Shown: one piece after another, positions 5,393 to 10,758 of the stretch | Numbering within the stretch: the first letter of the stretch is position 1 | Layout of the letters: each line of letters opens with the position of its first letter | Assembly: GCA_031290675.1 (NCBI GenBank) | Contig: JAITNC010000150.1 | Span: 1 to 10,758 of the forward strand | Length of the DNA stretch: 10,758 nucleotides | From: Campylobacteraceae bacterium | Lineage (GTDB): Bacteria > Campylobacterota > Campylobacteria > Campylobacterales > Campylobacteraceae | Direction of reading: 5' to 3' | The notes under the pieces: model-generated | Databases searched by the model: none | What the model was told of the DNA's origin: nothing | The model's input: only the letters and a program-made list of their open reading frames with translations | Program-made: the position numbers and the translations under genes

Positions 5393-6559
5393 TTAATATT
5401 TCGTCATCGTGCTGTCTATCTCATCAGCCCACGCCAAGATGCCGTCTTTAAGGTTCAAAAGTCTGCCTTTAAACCCGCTGCGGCTTAGTATCTGTATCGC
5501 GTAAACGCTCCTAACTCCGGACTTACAAAGCACTACCGTATCAACGTTTCCGTTTATCTTGCCGACACTCGTCGCAACGCTGTTTAGCGGGATATTTACG
5601 GAATTTTCAAGCCTTGCTATCTCAAACTCGTCCCTCTCACGCACGTCTATTATATTGATTTTTTCATTATTGTCAATTTTTCGCTTGAGCTCGTGCACGC
5701 TGATATGTTCTACTTCGCTCTCATCTTCGCTTTTGAGTCCACAAAAAAACTCATAATCCACAAGCTTCGTGATGGTCGGATTTTTGCCGCAAATCGGACA
5801 ATTTTCATCTTTTGCCATTTTTATTTGTGTAAATCGCATTTTCCACGCATCAAACAGTAAAAGCCTGTTTATCAAAAGCTCCTCTGCGCCGATGATGAGC
5901 TTGATAATCTCATTTGCCTGTATGCAGCCTATGATACCCGGCAGTACGCCAAAAACGCCGCCCTCACCGCAGCTTGGAGCAAACCCCGGAGGTGGCGGAG
6001 AAGGAAAAAGGCATCTATAGCAAGCGCCTTTTTCAGCCCAAAAAAGGCTAGCCTGCCCCTCAAAACGAAAGATAGAGCCGTAAGCGAGCGGTTTTTTCAA
6101 CAGCACGCAAGCGTCATTTACAAGATAGCGCGCGGGAAAGTTGTCCGTGCAATCCGCTACGATATCAAAATCTTTGATGATATCAAGTGCGTTTTCGCTT
6201 GTCAGTTTTGTGTTGAAAGTGATGACATTTACGTGCGGGTTGATGCCCAAAATAGCCTCTTTCGCAGACTCCGTCTTCAGTTTGCCGACGTTTTTGACCG
6301 TGTGAATAATCTGCCTTTGGAGATTTGTCACATCAACTTCATCAAAATCCACAATCCCGATGCTCCCCACGCCGGCAGCCGCCAGATAAAGGGCTATCGG
6401 CGAGCCGAGCGCACCGCCTCCGACAAGCAAAACTTTGCTCTGTTTGAGGCGTTTTTGCCCCTCCATACCGACATTTGGCAGTATGATATGGCGGCTGTAT
6501 CGTGTAATCTCATCTTGCGTAAGGTTTGGCAGAGTTACGCTCTCATCATTGAAGTTCAT
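5393..6559 (-). CDS. moeZ: MoeZ/Uba4-like adenylyltransferase with C-terminal rhodanese domain
   Basis: The 388-aa protein combines a ThiF/MoeB-type E1-like domain (about 1-265) and a rhodanese domain (about 285-385). Such enzymes adenylate the C-terminal glycine of a ubiquitin-like sulfur carrier and then transfer sulfur to make a thiocarboxylate. Visible features are R20 and the ATP loop GGGALGSP (47-54), acidic/basic DFDEVD and NLQRQ (71-83), zinc ligands C180/C183 and C254/C257, the crossover-loop cysteine C197 in SCGEGG, and the rhodanese active-site loop CKSGVRS with C345. All key residues are present, so it should be active. It is the first gene of the operon with cysE. M. tuberculosis MoeZ loads CysO for cysteine synthesis, and related systems feed molybdopterin, thiamine or, in Wolinella, methionine synthesis. 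Which carrier is used here cannot be seen; no ThiS/MoaD-like gene is in the window. The symbol reflects architecture, not proven role. Confidence 0.88.
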   Translation of the reverse strand: MNFNDESVTLPNLTQDEITRYSRHIILPNVGMEGQKRLKQSKVLLVGGGALGSPIALYLAAAGVGSIGIVDFDEVDVTNLQRQIIHTVKNVGKLKTESAKEAILGINPHVNVITFNTKLTSENALDIIKDFDIVADCTDNFPARYLVNDACVLLKKPLAYGSIFRFEGQASLFWAEKGACYRCLFPSPPPPGFAPSCGEGGVFGVLPGIIGCIQANEIIKLIIGAEELLINRLLLFDAWKMRFTQIKMAKDENCPICGKNPTITKLVDYEFFCGLKSEDESEVEHISVHELKRKIDNNEKINIIDVRERDEFEIARLENSVNIPLNSVATSVGKINGNVDTVVLCKSGVRSVYAIQILSRSGFKGRLLNLKDGILAWADEIDSTMTKY

Positions 6560-6589
6560 ATCTTTCCCCGTAATATAACGAATAGATGT

Positions 6590-6618
6590 ATTATACTAAA
6601 TAAGAGGCATTTTGTCAT
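6590..6618 (-). promoter_or_regulatory. Sigma-70 promoter of the moeZ-cysE-thioesterase operon
   Basis: On the minus strand, ATGACA (6618-6613, five of six matches to TTGACA) and TATAAT (6595-6590, perfect) are separated by exactly 17 bp. Transcription would start near 6583, giving a leader of about 23 bases before the ATG at 6559. The ribosome binding site is a modest GGGGA about five bases before the ATG. It lies in the 85-bp gap after the histidine kinase gene, so the sulfur operon is likely transcribed independently of the phosphate genes. Confidence 0.7.
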
Positions 6619-6645
6619 AATATTTTTCGCATACTTGAAAATATT
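6619..6645 (-). terminator. Weak AT-rich stem-loop at the end of the histidine kinase gene
   Basis: AATATTTTTC (6619-6628) and GAAAATATT (6637-6645) pair with one bulge around an 8-base loop, and the structure overlaps the kinase stop codon. It could attenuate read-through into moeZ. It is nearly all A/T, so it is a poor terminator on its own and could be chance in AT-rich DNA. Confidence 0.25.
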
Positions 6646-8030
6646 TATTTTGAAGCAGACGAAAATGAGAAGGTTGAGCCCTCGCCCAAGACGCTTTTTA
6701 TGCTCAACTCAAGTCCGTGCGCCTTTAAGATATACGACACAAACGTCAGCCCGAGCCCAAGAGAATTGTTCCAGCTCCTGCCGCTGACACGGTAAAATTT
6801 CTGCGTGATTTTCGCTATCTCGTCCGCCGCTATGCCGATACCCTTGTCGCTCACGCTAAACACCCTGCCCTCAAGCGTAACTTCTACGTTCTCATCGGAG
6901 TATTTCAAGGCGTTAGCGATGAGATTTGACACTGCTATCTCTATCATCTGCAAATCAGCTCTGAGCATGGTGCGCTCGCCTTTGTAGTTGAGCGTGCGTG
7001 AAGGTTCGCTAACCCTAAACGAAGCGACCACCTCGCTCACAAGAGAGTTCAGGTCAAACTCCGTAAGCCGCAGACGCAGCTCGCCGCTCTCAAGTTTCAC
7101 ACTTAAGACGAGCCTGTCTATCATATCTGATATTTTTTGGCTGTTTTTGAGGATTTTTTCTAAAAACTTTTTTCTTATATCGGCGCTCAGCGCGTCGTCG
7201 TCGTTTAGCGTTTGAGCGTATCCGATGATGGAAGCCAATGGGTTTTTGAACTCATGGCTAATGGCCGATATGACATCGCTTTTTTGGCGGCTTGCAAGTT
7301 TTATTTTGGCTGTATATTTGCGCTTTTGTTTGGCTTTTTTCTCAAGCTTGCGGGCGAGTTTTTTGAAGTACACTTCTATCTGTTTGAACTCTTGAGCGAA
7401 CCCCAATGTCAAGTCGGTTGGATAGTTTTTCTCCGCCAAAGCGCCGAATGCTGCGTTTAGTTTTGTAACCTCATCTTTGATTTTTTTGCCAAAGGCATGA
7501 GAGTAGAAAAACCCAGCAAACAGTATCAAGACAAATATCAACGCTACATTTAGCCAAAGTGCGTAAAATCGCTTCGTTATAAACTCAAGCGGGGTTGTTA
7601 CTCTGATAAAATATGGCTCGTTTTTTATCGTAACCATCTTGGCGACATTTAAAAAACGTGAACGCAGGGTATCGGAGTATCTCACCGCCACGCCAAATTC
7701 GCCCTCACGTGAGCGCACTATCTCCTCTCTGTTGTTGTGATTTTCCAGTACTCCGATGTCCGCTGAACTGTCGGCGATGACTTTGCCGCCGCCATCTATG
7801 ATACTAAGGCGCATGTGCGTATTTTCGCCGAACTTTTTTGCATACGCTCCAAGCTGCTTCTCATCTGAGATGGAAATACTCAGCGTCTGTATCGTGGTTT
7901 TCAAGAGATTTTCGTACCGCTCAAACTCAATATGGCGAAAGATAAAATAACTGCTAACGCCAAATATCAAAACAGACGCCGCCAAAAGCGTAGCAAGCCG
8001 CCGTGAAACGTGCTGATGAAGCCTCAACAT
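6645..8030 (-). CDS. Membrane sensor histidine kinase, probably phosphate-responsive (PhoR-like role)
   Basis: This is the sensor of a two-component pair with the upstream response regulator. Starting at ATG 8030 the protein is 461 aa. It has a transmembrane segment at about 13-31, an extracytoplasmic sensing region (about 32-155), a second transmembrane segment at about 157-177, a HAMP-like and basic coiled linker (about 180-250), a dimerisation/phosphoacceptor helix with H259 in SHEFKNPL, and a HATPase domain with N-box N373, G1 box DKGIGI (395-400) and G2 box GLGL (425-428). An open frame continues upstream to 8156, but that part lies inside the regulator gene; the 8030 start gives a 7-bp overlap, typical of translational coupling. 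A phosphate role is inferred from the phoU and pstS neighbours. Campylobacter uses PhosS/PhosR for this; whether this pair is orthologous cannot be decided by eye. Confidence 0.9.
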   Translation of the reverse strand: MLRLHQHVSRRLATLLAASVLIFGVSSYFIFRHIEFERYENLLKTTIQTLSISISDEKQLGAYAKKFGENTHMRLSIIDGGGKVIADSSADIGVLENHNNREEIVRSREGEFGVAVRYSDTLRSRFLNVAKMVTIKNEPYFIRVTTPLEFITKRFYALWLNVALIFVLILFAGFFYSHAFGKKIKDEVTKLNAAFGALAEKNYPTDLTLGFAQEFKQIEVYFKKLARKLEKKAKQKRKYTAKIKLASRQKSDVISAISHEFKNPLASIIGYAQTLNDDDALSADIRKKFLEKILKNSQKISDMIDRLVLSVKLESGELRLRLTEFDLNSLVSEVVASFRVSEPSRTLNYKGERTMLRADLQMIEIAVSNLIANALKYSDENVEVTLEGRVFSVSDKGIGIAADEIAKITQKFYRVSGRSWNNSLGLGLTFVSYILKAHGLELSIKSVLGEGSTFSFSSASK

Positions 8031-8692
8031 AATATATACCCCACTCCCCAAACGGGCTTGATATATCGCTTCTCTTTGTCGGGGTCTATCTTTTTGACAA
8101 GGCGGCTGATGGCGACATTGACGCTCTTTTCTTGAAAAAGCTCGTCGCTTTGCCAAACACTCTCAAGCAAAAAATCACGGTTTAAAACGCTGTTTTTGTT
8201 CTTGATAAATGCCGCTAAAAGGTCAAACTCAAGCTTTGTAAGCTCCGTCTTTTTGCCCGATATAAAGGCTTCACGTGATTTGAGGTTGAGCGTGATGTCC
8301 TTGAAACTCACGACTCTGCTCTCTCCCTTTGTGCGCTCTCTTAACGCCTTGACACGCAAGATGAGCTCGTTCATATTGAAAGGTTTTTTCAAGTAATCGT
8401 CCCCGCCTCTTAAAAACCCCTCCTCAACGTCTTTGTCTTTATCTTTGGCGGTTACGAAAATGGCGGGTATATTTACTCCTTTTTTGCGCAGGTACTCTAC
8501 AAACTCGCTCCCCTCGGCATCTTTGAGGTTTCTGTCTACTATCATCACGGCGCACTCCTCCTCGCTCAAAAACTTTTCAACATTTTTGACCGACAAAAAG
8601 CCGACGGTGTCAAATCCCGCTTTCAAGAGATGAAACTCCATCAGTTCAAGTAAATCCTGCTCGTCTTCTATGATGACTACGATATCGCTCAT
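8024..8692 (-). CDS. OmpR/PhoB-family response regulator, probable phosphate regulon activator
   Basis: The 222-aa protein has an N-terminal receiver domain with acidic pocket E9/D10, phosphoacceptor D53, T81 and K103 followed by P104, and a C-terminal winged-helix DNA-binding domain (about 128-222) ending in the usual GVGY motif. It should be phosphorylated by the downstream kinase and bind promoter DNA as a dimer. The ATG at 8692 is preceded by AAAGGA (8698-8703), which overlaps the phoU stop codon; the gap between the two genes is 9 bp. The order phoU-regulator-kinase, divergent from pstS, makes pstS and its own operon the likely targets. PhoB-like is a role assignment from context; OmpR-family regulators are hard to sub-classify by eye. 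Confidence 0.9.
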   Translation of the reverse strand: MSDIVVIIEDEQDLLELMEFHLLKAGFDTVGFLSVKNVEKFLSEEECAVMIVDRNLKDAEGSEFVEYLRKKGVNIPAIFVTAKDKDKDVEEGFLRGGDDYLKKPFNMNELILRVKALRERTKGESRVVSFKDITLNLKSREAFISGKKTELTKLEFDLLAAFIKNKNSVLNRDFLLESVWQSDELFQEKSVNVAISRLVKKIDPDKEKRYIKPVWGVGYILC

Positions 8693-8701
8693 GCTAATCC
8701 T

Positions 8702-9343
8702 TTAGTGTGTCCTAAGCGCCCCGCCGCTTCTTGCGTACAAGATGAGTTTGGCGATAGCAACGGAGCGGTCGGCTATCTTTTCAAGCTTTCTCGCCGTACT
8801 CAAAATCTCTATACAGTTTGCGCTAAAGTCCAGATTTTTGCCAAGCTCTTTTAAGATATTTTTCTCCAAGATGGCGTACAAATCATCGCTTTTGCTCTCC
8901 TCTACTTTGACTTTTCTATACATATCTTCGCTCTGCAAGTGGTCGTTGTTGAGGGCAAGATGAAGCGCGCTTATGGAGGATTTGCACAGCTGCAACATAC
9001 CTTCCTGCCTGCAAGATGAGATGTATTTGCTCATCTTTTTCGCAAAACCCCTGACATTGTCAGCTATCCTTACCATCTCGTTGGTTATCTTCAGATACGC
9101 CACAAGCTCCCTCAGGTCGTGCGCTTCCGCCCCGAAAAGAGCCAGCGACGTAACTATCTCGTTGTCTATGGCGTTGGCGGCGGCGTCTATGCCCGACAAA
9201 ACCGCCCTTGAACGCTCAAACTCCGCCGCATCAGCATCTTTGAGAGCCGTGAGCAGCATATCGCCCGAACGTCTGATATCTGCGCCAAGAGCGTCTATAT
9301 CGCTTCTGATTTTATTTAACTTCTCTTCGCTGCGTGAAAGCAT
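8702..9343 (-). CDS. phoU: PhoU domain protein, phosphate signalling modulator
   Basis: PhoU proteins connect the Pst transporter to the sensor kinase and damp the phosphate-starvation response when phosphate is plentiful. The 213-aa product is all helical with two PhoU repeats. The metal-binding helix signatures are visible as E89-x-x-R-x-x-D95 (NEMVRIAD) and E188-x-x-x-D192 (LEKIAD). Length is close to the family norm of 215-240. GAAAGG seven bases before the ATG acts as ribosome binding site. It is the first gene of the operon with the regulator and kinase, and its start faces pstS across a 146-bp control region. In E. coli phoU instead ends the pst operon, so the gene order here differs. 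The C-terminal tail (ARSGGALRTH) is non-conserved in appearance. Confidence 0.9.
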   Translation of the reverse strand: MLSRSEEKLNKIRSDIDALGADIRRSGDMLLTALKDADAAEFERSRAVLSGIDAAANAIDNEIVTSLALFGAEAHDLRELVAYLKITNEMVRIADNVRGFAKKMSKYISSCRQEGMLQLCKSSISALHLALNNDHLQSEDMYRKVKVEESKSDDLYAILEKNILKELGKNLDFSANCIEILSTARKLEKIADRSVAIAKLILYARSGGALRTH

Positions 9344-9362
9344 AAAAACACCTTTCTCTAAA

Positions 9363-9431
9363 TGTAAAACGATGTTACTTCAAAAGTATTACAAAATCGT
9401 AACAAAAATACACATATATGTGTAATGTAAC
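9363..9431. promoter_or_regulatory. Candidate phosphate-regulator operator region between phoU and pstS
   Basis: The divergent spacer holds six GTAA/TTAC half-sites: GTAA at 9364, TTAC at 9375, TTAC at 9389, GTAA at 9399, GTAA at 9422 and GTAA at 9427. The first two form an inverted pair with centres 11 bp apart, and the third and fourth an everted pair 10 bp apart. The last two are a tandem TGTAA-TGTAA. A perfect 16-bp palindrome, TACACATATATGTGTA, occupies 9409-9424. This density of helically spaced sites suits a two-component regulator that controls both directions. No E. coli-type Pho box (TGTCAT repeats) is seen. Assignment is by inference. Confidence 0.4.
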
Positions 9432-9452
9432 CCTTTCGCAATGAAAAGCTTT

Positions 9453-9483
9453 TAGTATGTCGGTGTAAAAAAATTTCAAGGAG
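9453..9483 (+). promoter_or_regulatory. Candidate pstS -10 and ribosome binding site
   Basis: TAGTAT at 9453-9458 is a four-of-six match to the -10 consensus, 37 bp before the pstS ATG and about 22 bp downstream of the GTAA tandem, where an activator could replace the missing -35. AAGGAG at 9478-9483 is a strong ribosome binding site six bases before the ATG. The ribosome binding site is firm; the -10 is tentative. Confidence 0.45.
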
Positions 9484-9489
9484 AATGCA

Positions 9490-10488
9490 ATGTTAAAAAA
9501 AGTTGCAGCATTTTTGCTGATAAGTTGTGCGGCGGTTTTTGGAGGCGACAAGATAAACGGTGCGGGGGCGTCATTTCCGGCTCCGGCGTATTTTAGTTGG
9601 GCGTATTTTTACGAAAAGACAAGCAAAGCGGCGGTAAATTACCAATCCATAGGCTCGGGCGGGGGTATCAAACAGGTGAGCGCGCGGGTGGTGGATTTTG
9701 GTGCGAGCGATGAGCCGCTGGACAATGCCGCTTTGAATGAAGCTAAACTTTTGCAGTTCCCATCTCTCATAGGCTCAGTAGTCATCGTACACAATATAAA
9801 TGGCGTGAAAGACGGCGAGTTGAGGCTCAAAAATGAGGTCGTGGCGCAGATAATCTCAGGTAAAATCAAACGATGGAATGACCCGAAGATAACGAGCGCC
9901 AATCCACATCTAAAACTCCCGCAGGCGGATATAACGGTCGTCAGAAGGAGCGACGGCTCGGGTACGACATTTAACTTCACGAGCTTTTTGGCGGGTGTAA
10001 GCAAAGAGTGGAAGGAGAGTTTTGGCGTCGGCAAGGCGATAGATTGGGCTGTGGGTATAGCCGCCAAAGGGAACGAAGGGGTGGCTTCCATGGTACGGCA
10101 AACGCCAAACTCCATCGGTTATATAGAAAACGCTTATGCGCTTCAAAACTCGCTGCCACGAACTACGCTTGAAACAAAAAGCGGCAAATGGGTCGCTGCG
10201 AATGATGACAATTTCAAGGCGGCGGCAAAAGGGGCGAAGTGGAGCAAAAAGGACAATTTTCATCAAGTGCTGGTTTTGCAGGACGGAGATAACGCTTATC
10301 CGATTACGGCGGCGACTTTTATACTGCTGCCGAAGGATAGAGTGGAGACAAATAAAAAAATCATCTCGTTTTTTGAGTGGGCTTTTGAGAAGGGTGAGAG
10401 CGAGCTAATCAAACTTGGATATGTGCCGCTGCCGGAGGAGAGTAAGAAGATTGTGAGGGAGTACTGGGAGGAGAATGGCTTGAAATAG
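9490..10488 (+). CDS. pstS: Periplasmic phosphate-binding protein of the Pst ABC transporter
   Basis: PstS captures inorganic phosphate in the periplasm and delivers it to the PstCAB transporter; that transporter complex with PhoU also sets the activity of the sensor kinase. The 332-aa protein has a signal peptide (K3, K4, hydrophobic 5-17) with likely cleavage near VFG-GD (18/19). A lipobox-like LISC at 10-13 is also present but sits very early, so lipidation is less likely. Family motifs are GAGASFPAP (24-32), SIGSGGGIKQ (about 54-63), FGASDEPLD (about 70-78) and the phosphate-cradle segment RSDGSGTTFNF (about 154-164). Length is normal. The gene has its own promoter region, shared divergently with phoU. 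No pstC, pstA or pstB follows in the remaining 270 bp, which is unusual because pstS usually heads a pstSCAB operon. Confidence 0.95.
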   Translation: MLKKVAAFLLISCAAVFGGDKINGAGASFPAPAYFSWAYFYEKTSKAAVNYQSIGSGGGIKQVSARVVDFGASDEPLDNAALNEAKLLQFPSLIGSVVIVHNINGVKDGELRLKNEVVAQIISGKIKRWNDPKITSANPHLKLPQADITVVRRSDGSGTTFNFTSFLAGVSKEWKESFGVGKAIDWAVGIAAKGNEGVASMVRQTPNSIGYIENAYALQNSLPRTTLETKSGKWVAANDDNFKAAAKGAKWSKKDNFHQVLVLQDGDNAYPITAATFILLPKDRVETNKKIISFFEWAFEKGESELIKLGYVPLPEESKKIVREYWEENGLK

Positions 10489-10538
10489 GGTTGTTTCGGC
10501 TTTTTGCGATTTTTGGCTGACTCTTTTGCCCCCCCCTA

Positions 10539-10575
10539 CCGTCATTGCGAGTTTGTACCCAAACGTGGCAATCTC
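10539..10575. repeat. Palindromic element copy downstream of pstS (inverted orientation)
   Basis: The element runs from CCGTCATTGCGAG to GTGGCAATCTC. The outer arms ATTGC (10544-10548) and GCAAT (10568-10572) match the copy at 3889-3926. The central stem is GTTTG (10551-10555), TACC loop, CAAAC (10560-10564): a different sequence from GCCTGC/GCAGGC, but again fully paired and with a four-base loop. Confidence 0.7.
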
Positions 10576-10624
10576 AGCTCTTTTGGGCTTTTTTCCTCTT
10601 TTGGTTTATTCATCTTTCTTGGTA

Positions 10625-10650
10625 TTACTTTCTTTTCCGAAAGAAAGTAA
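10625..10650. repeat. Perfect 11-bp inverted repeat, possible terminator
   Basis: TTACTTTCTTT (10625-10635) and AAAGAAAGTAA (10640-10650) flank a TCCG loop and are followed by AACAAAG. Similar CTTTC...GAAAG...AAACAAAG blocks recur between genes in many proteobacterial genomes, as far as I recall. It lies 137 bp past the pstS stop, so it could end read-through transcripts, but it may just be a repeat. Confidence 0.5.
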
Positions 10651-10758
10651 AACAAAGAAACTCCCCCTAAGTGTAACTGTCCTTCGGATACCCTGCGTAT
10701 TTTCGTGTTGATAGGGAGCTGCGGAACTCACTCAGTCGTTCAAACAGTCCTCGCTCTT

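Larger units (their letters stand above)
10489..10758. repeat. Repeat-rich gene-free region downstream of pstS
   Basis: No gene is supported in these 270 bp. In order they hold a run of eight C (10529-10536), a palindromic repeat copy (10539-10575), a perfect inverted repeat (10625-10650), and from about 10680 a further block ending GGGAGCTGCGGAACTC...CAGTCCTCGCTCTT that looks like another dispersed intergenic element and runs off the window. Confidence 0.6.

Noticed and set aside
8031..8156. Longer histidine kinase start at 8156 (503 aa)
   Set aside because: The extra 42 residues are arginine/glutamine-rich, lie fully inside the response regulator gene and precede the first transmembrane segment. 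The ATG at 8030 gives the usual short overlap.
10529..10536. Run of eight C as a phase-variation tract
   Set aside because: Poly-C/G tracts switch genes in Campylobacterota when inside or just upstream of coding sequence. Here it lies 40 bases past the pstS stop with no gene following in the window.
10526..10711. Open frame of 61 codons on the + strand after pstS
   Set aside because: It is a translation of the palindromic element and the inverted repeat. The peptide begins with TVIASL, as does part of the frame at 3766-3957, which is a repeat signature and not a gene. There is no ribosome binding site.

Overview
The window looks like a chromosomal segment of a Campylobacterota (Epsilonproteobacteria) bacterium, probably a free-living Sulfurimonas/Sulfuricurvum/Sulfurospirillum-like lineage. 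The reasons are the shape of DnaX (short C-terminus, SRTQ in place of the usual SRC motif), an all-alpha dimeric dUTPase of the type known from Campylobacter, promoters with a clear -10 and usually little -35, and the overall gene style. The genus is inferred from memory of protein families and was not tested by a search.

Layout. Positions 1-189 hold a small predicted membrane protein (57 aa). Positions 190-472 are a repeat-rich spacer. On the + strand follow dnaX (DNA polymerase III clamp-loader subunit) and dut (dimeric dUTPase). A strong bidirectional stem-loop terminator separates dut from a convergent minus-strand lipoprotein gene of unknown function. Upstream of the lipoprotein lies a 443-bp gene-free region, again packed with dispersed palindromic repeat elements.

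Positions 4030-6559 are a compact minus-strand operon read in the order moeZ-like adenylyltransferase/rhodanese, serine O-acetyltransferase (cysE), YciA-type acyl-CoA thioesterase. It has a near-consensus sigma-70 promoter at 6590-6618. The first two genes point to sulfur activation and cysteine synthesis, possibly through a protein-thiocarboxylate sulfur carrier that is not encoded here.

Positions 6645-10488 form a phosphate-sensing block. A minus-strand operon phoU - OmpR-type response regulator - sensor histidine kinase is divergent from pstS (+). The 146-bp shared control region is rich in GTAA/TTAC half-sites and has a 16-bp perfect palindrome. No pstC, pstA or pstB is present: pstS is followed by another repeat cluster to the end of the window.

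The most interesting unexplained items are (i) the lipoprotein, which has a lone extracytoplasmic Cys and a Gln-x-x-Val-Trp segment resembling a thioester-domain signature, (ii) dispersed palindromic elements whose central stems differ between copies but keep pairing, and (iii) the pairing of a MoeZ-type sulfur-activating enzyme with CysE. I saw no complete mobile element, CRISPR array, tRNA or rRNA gene.
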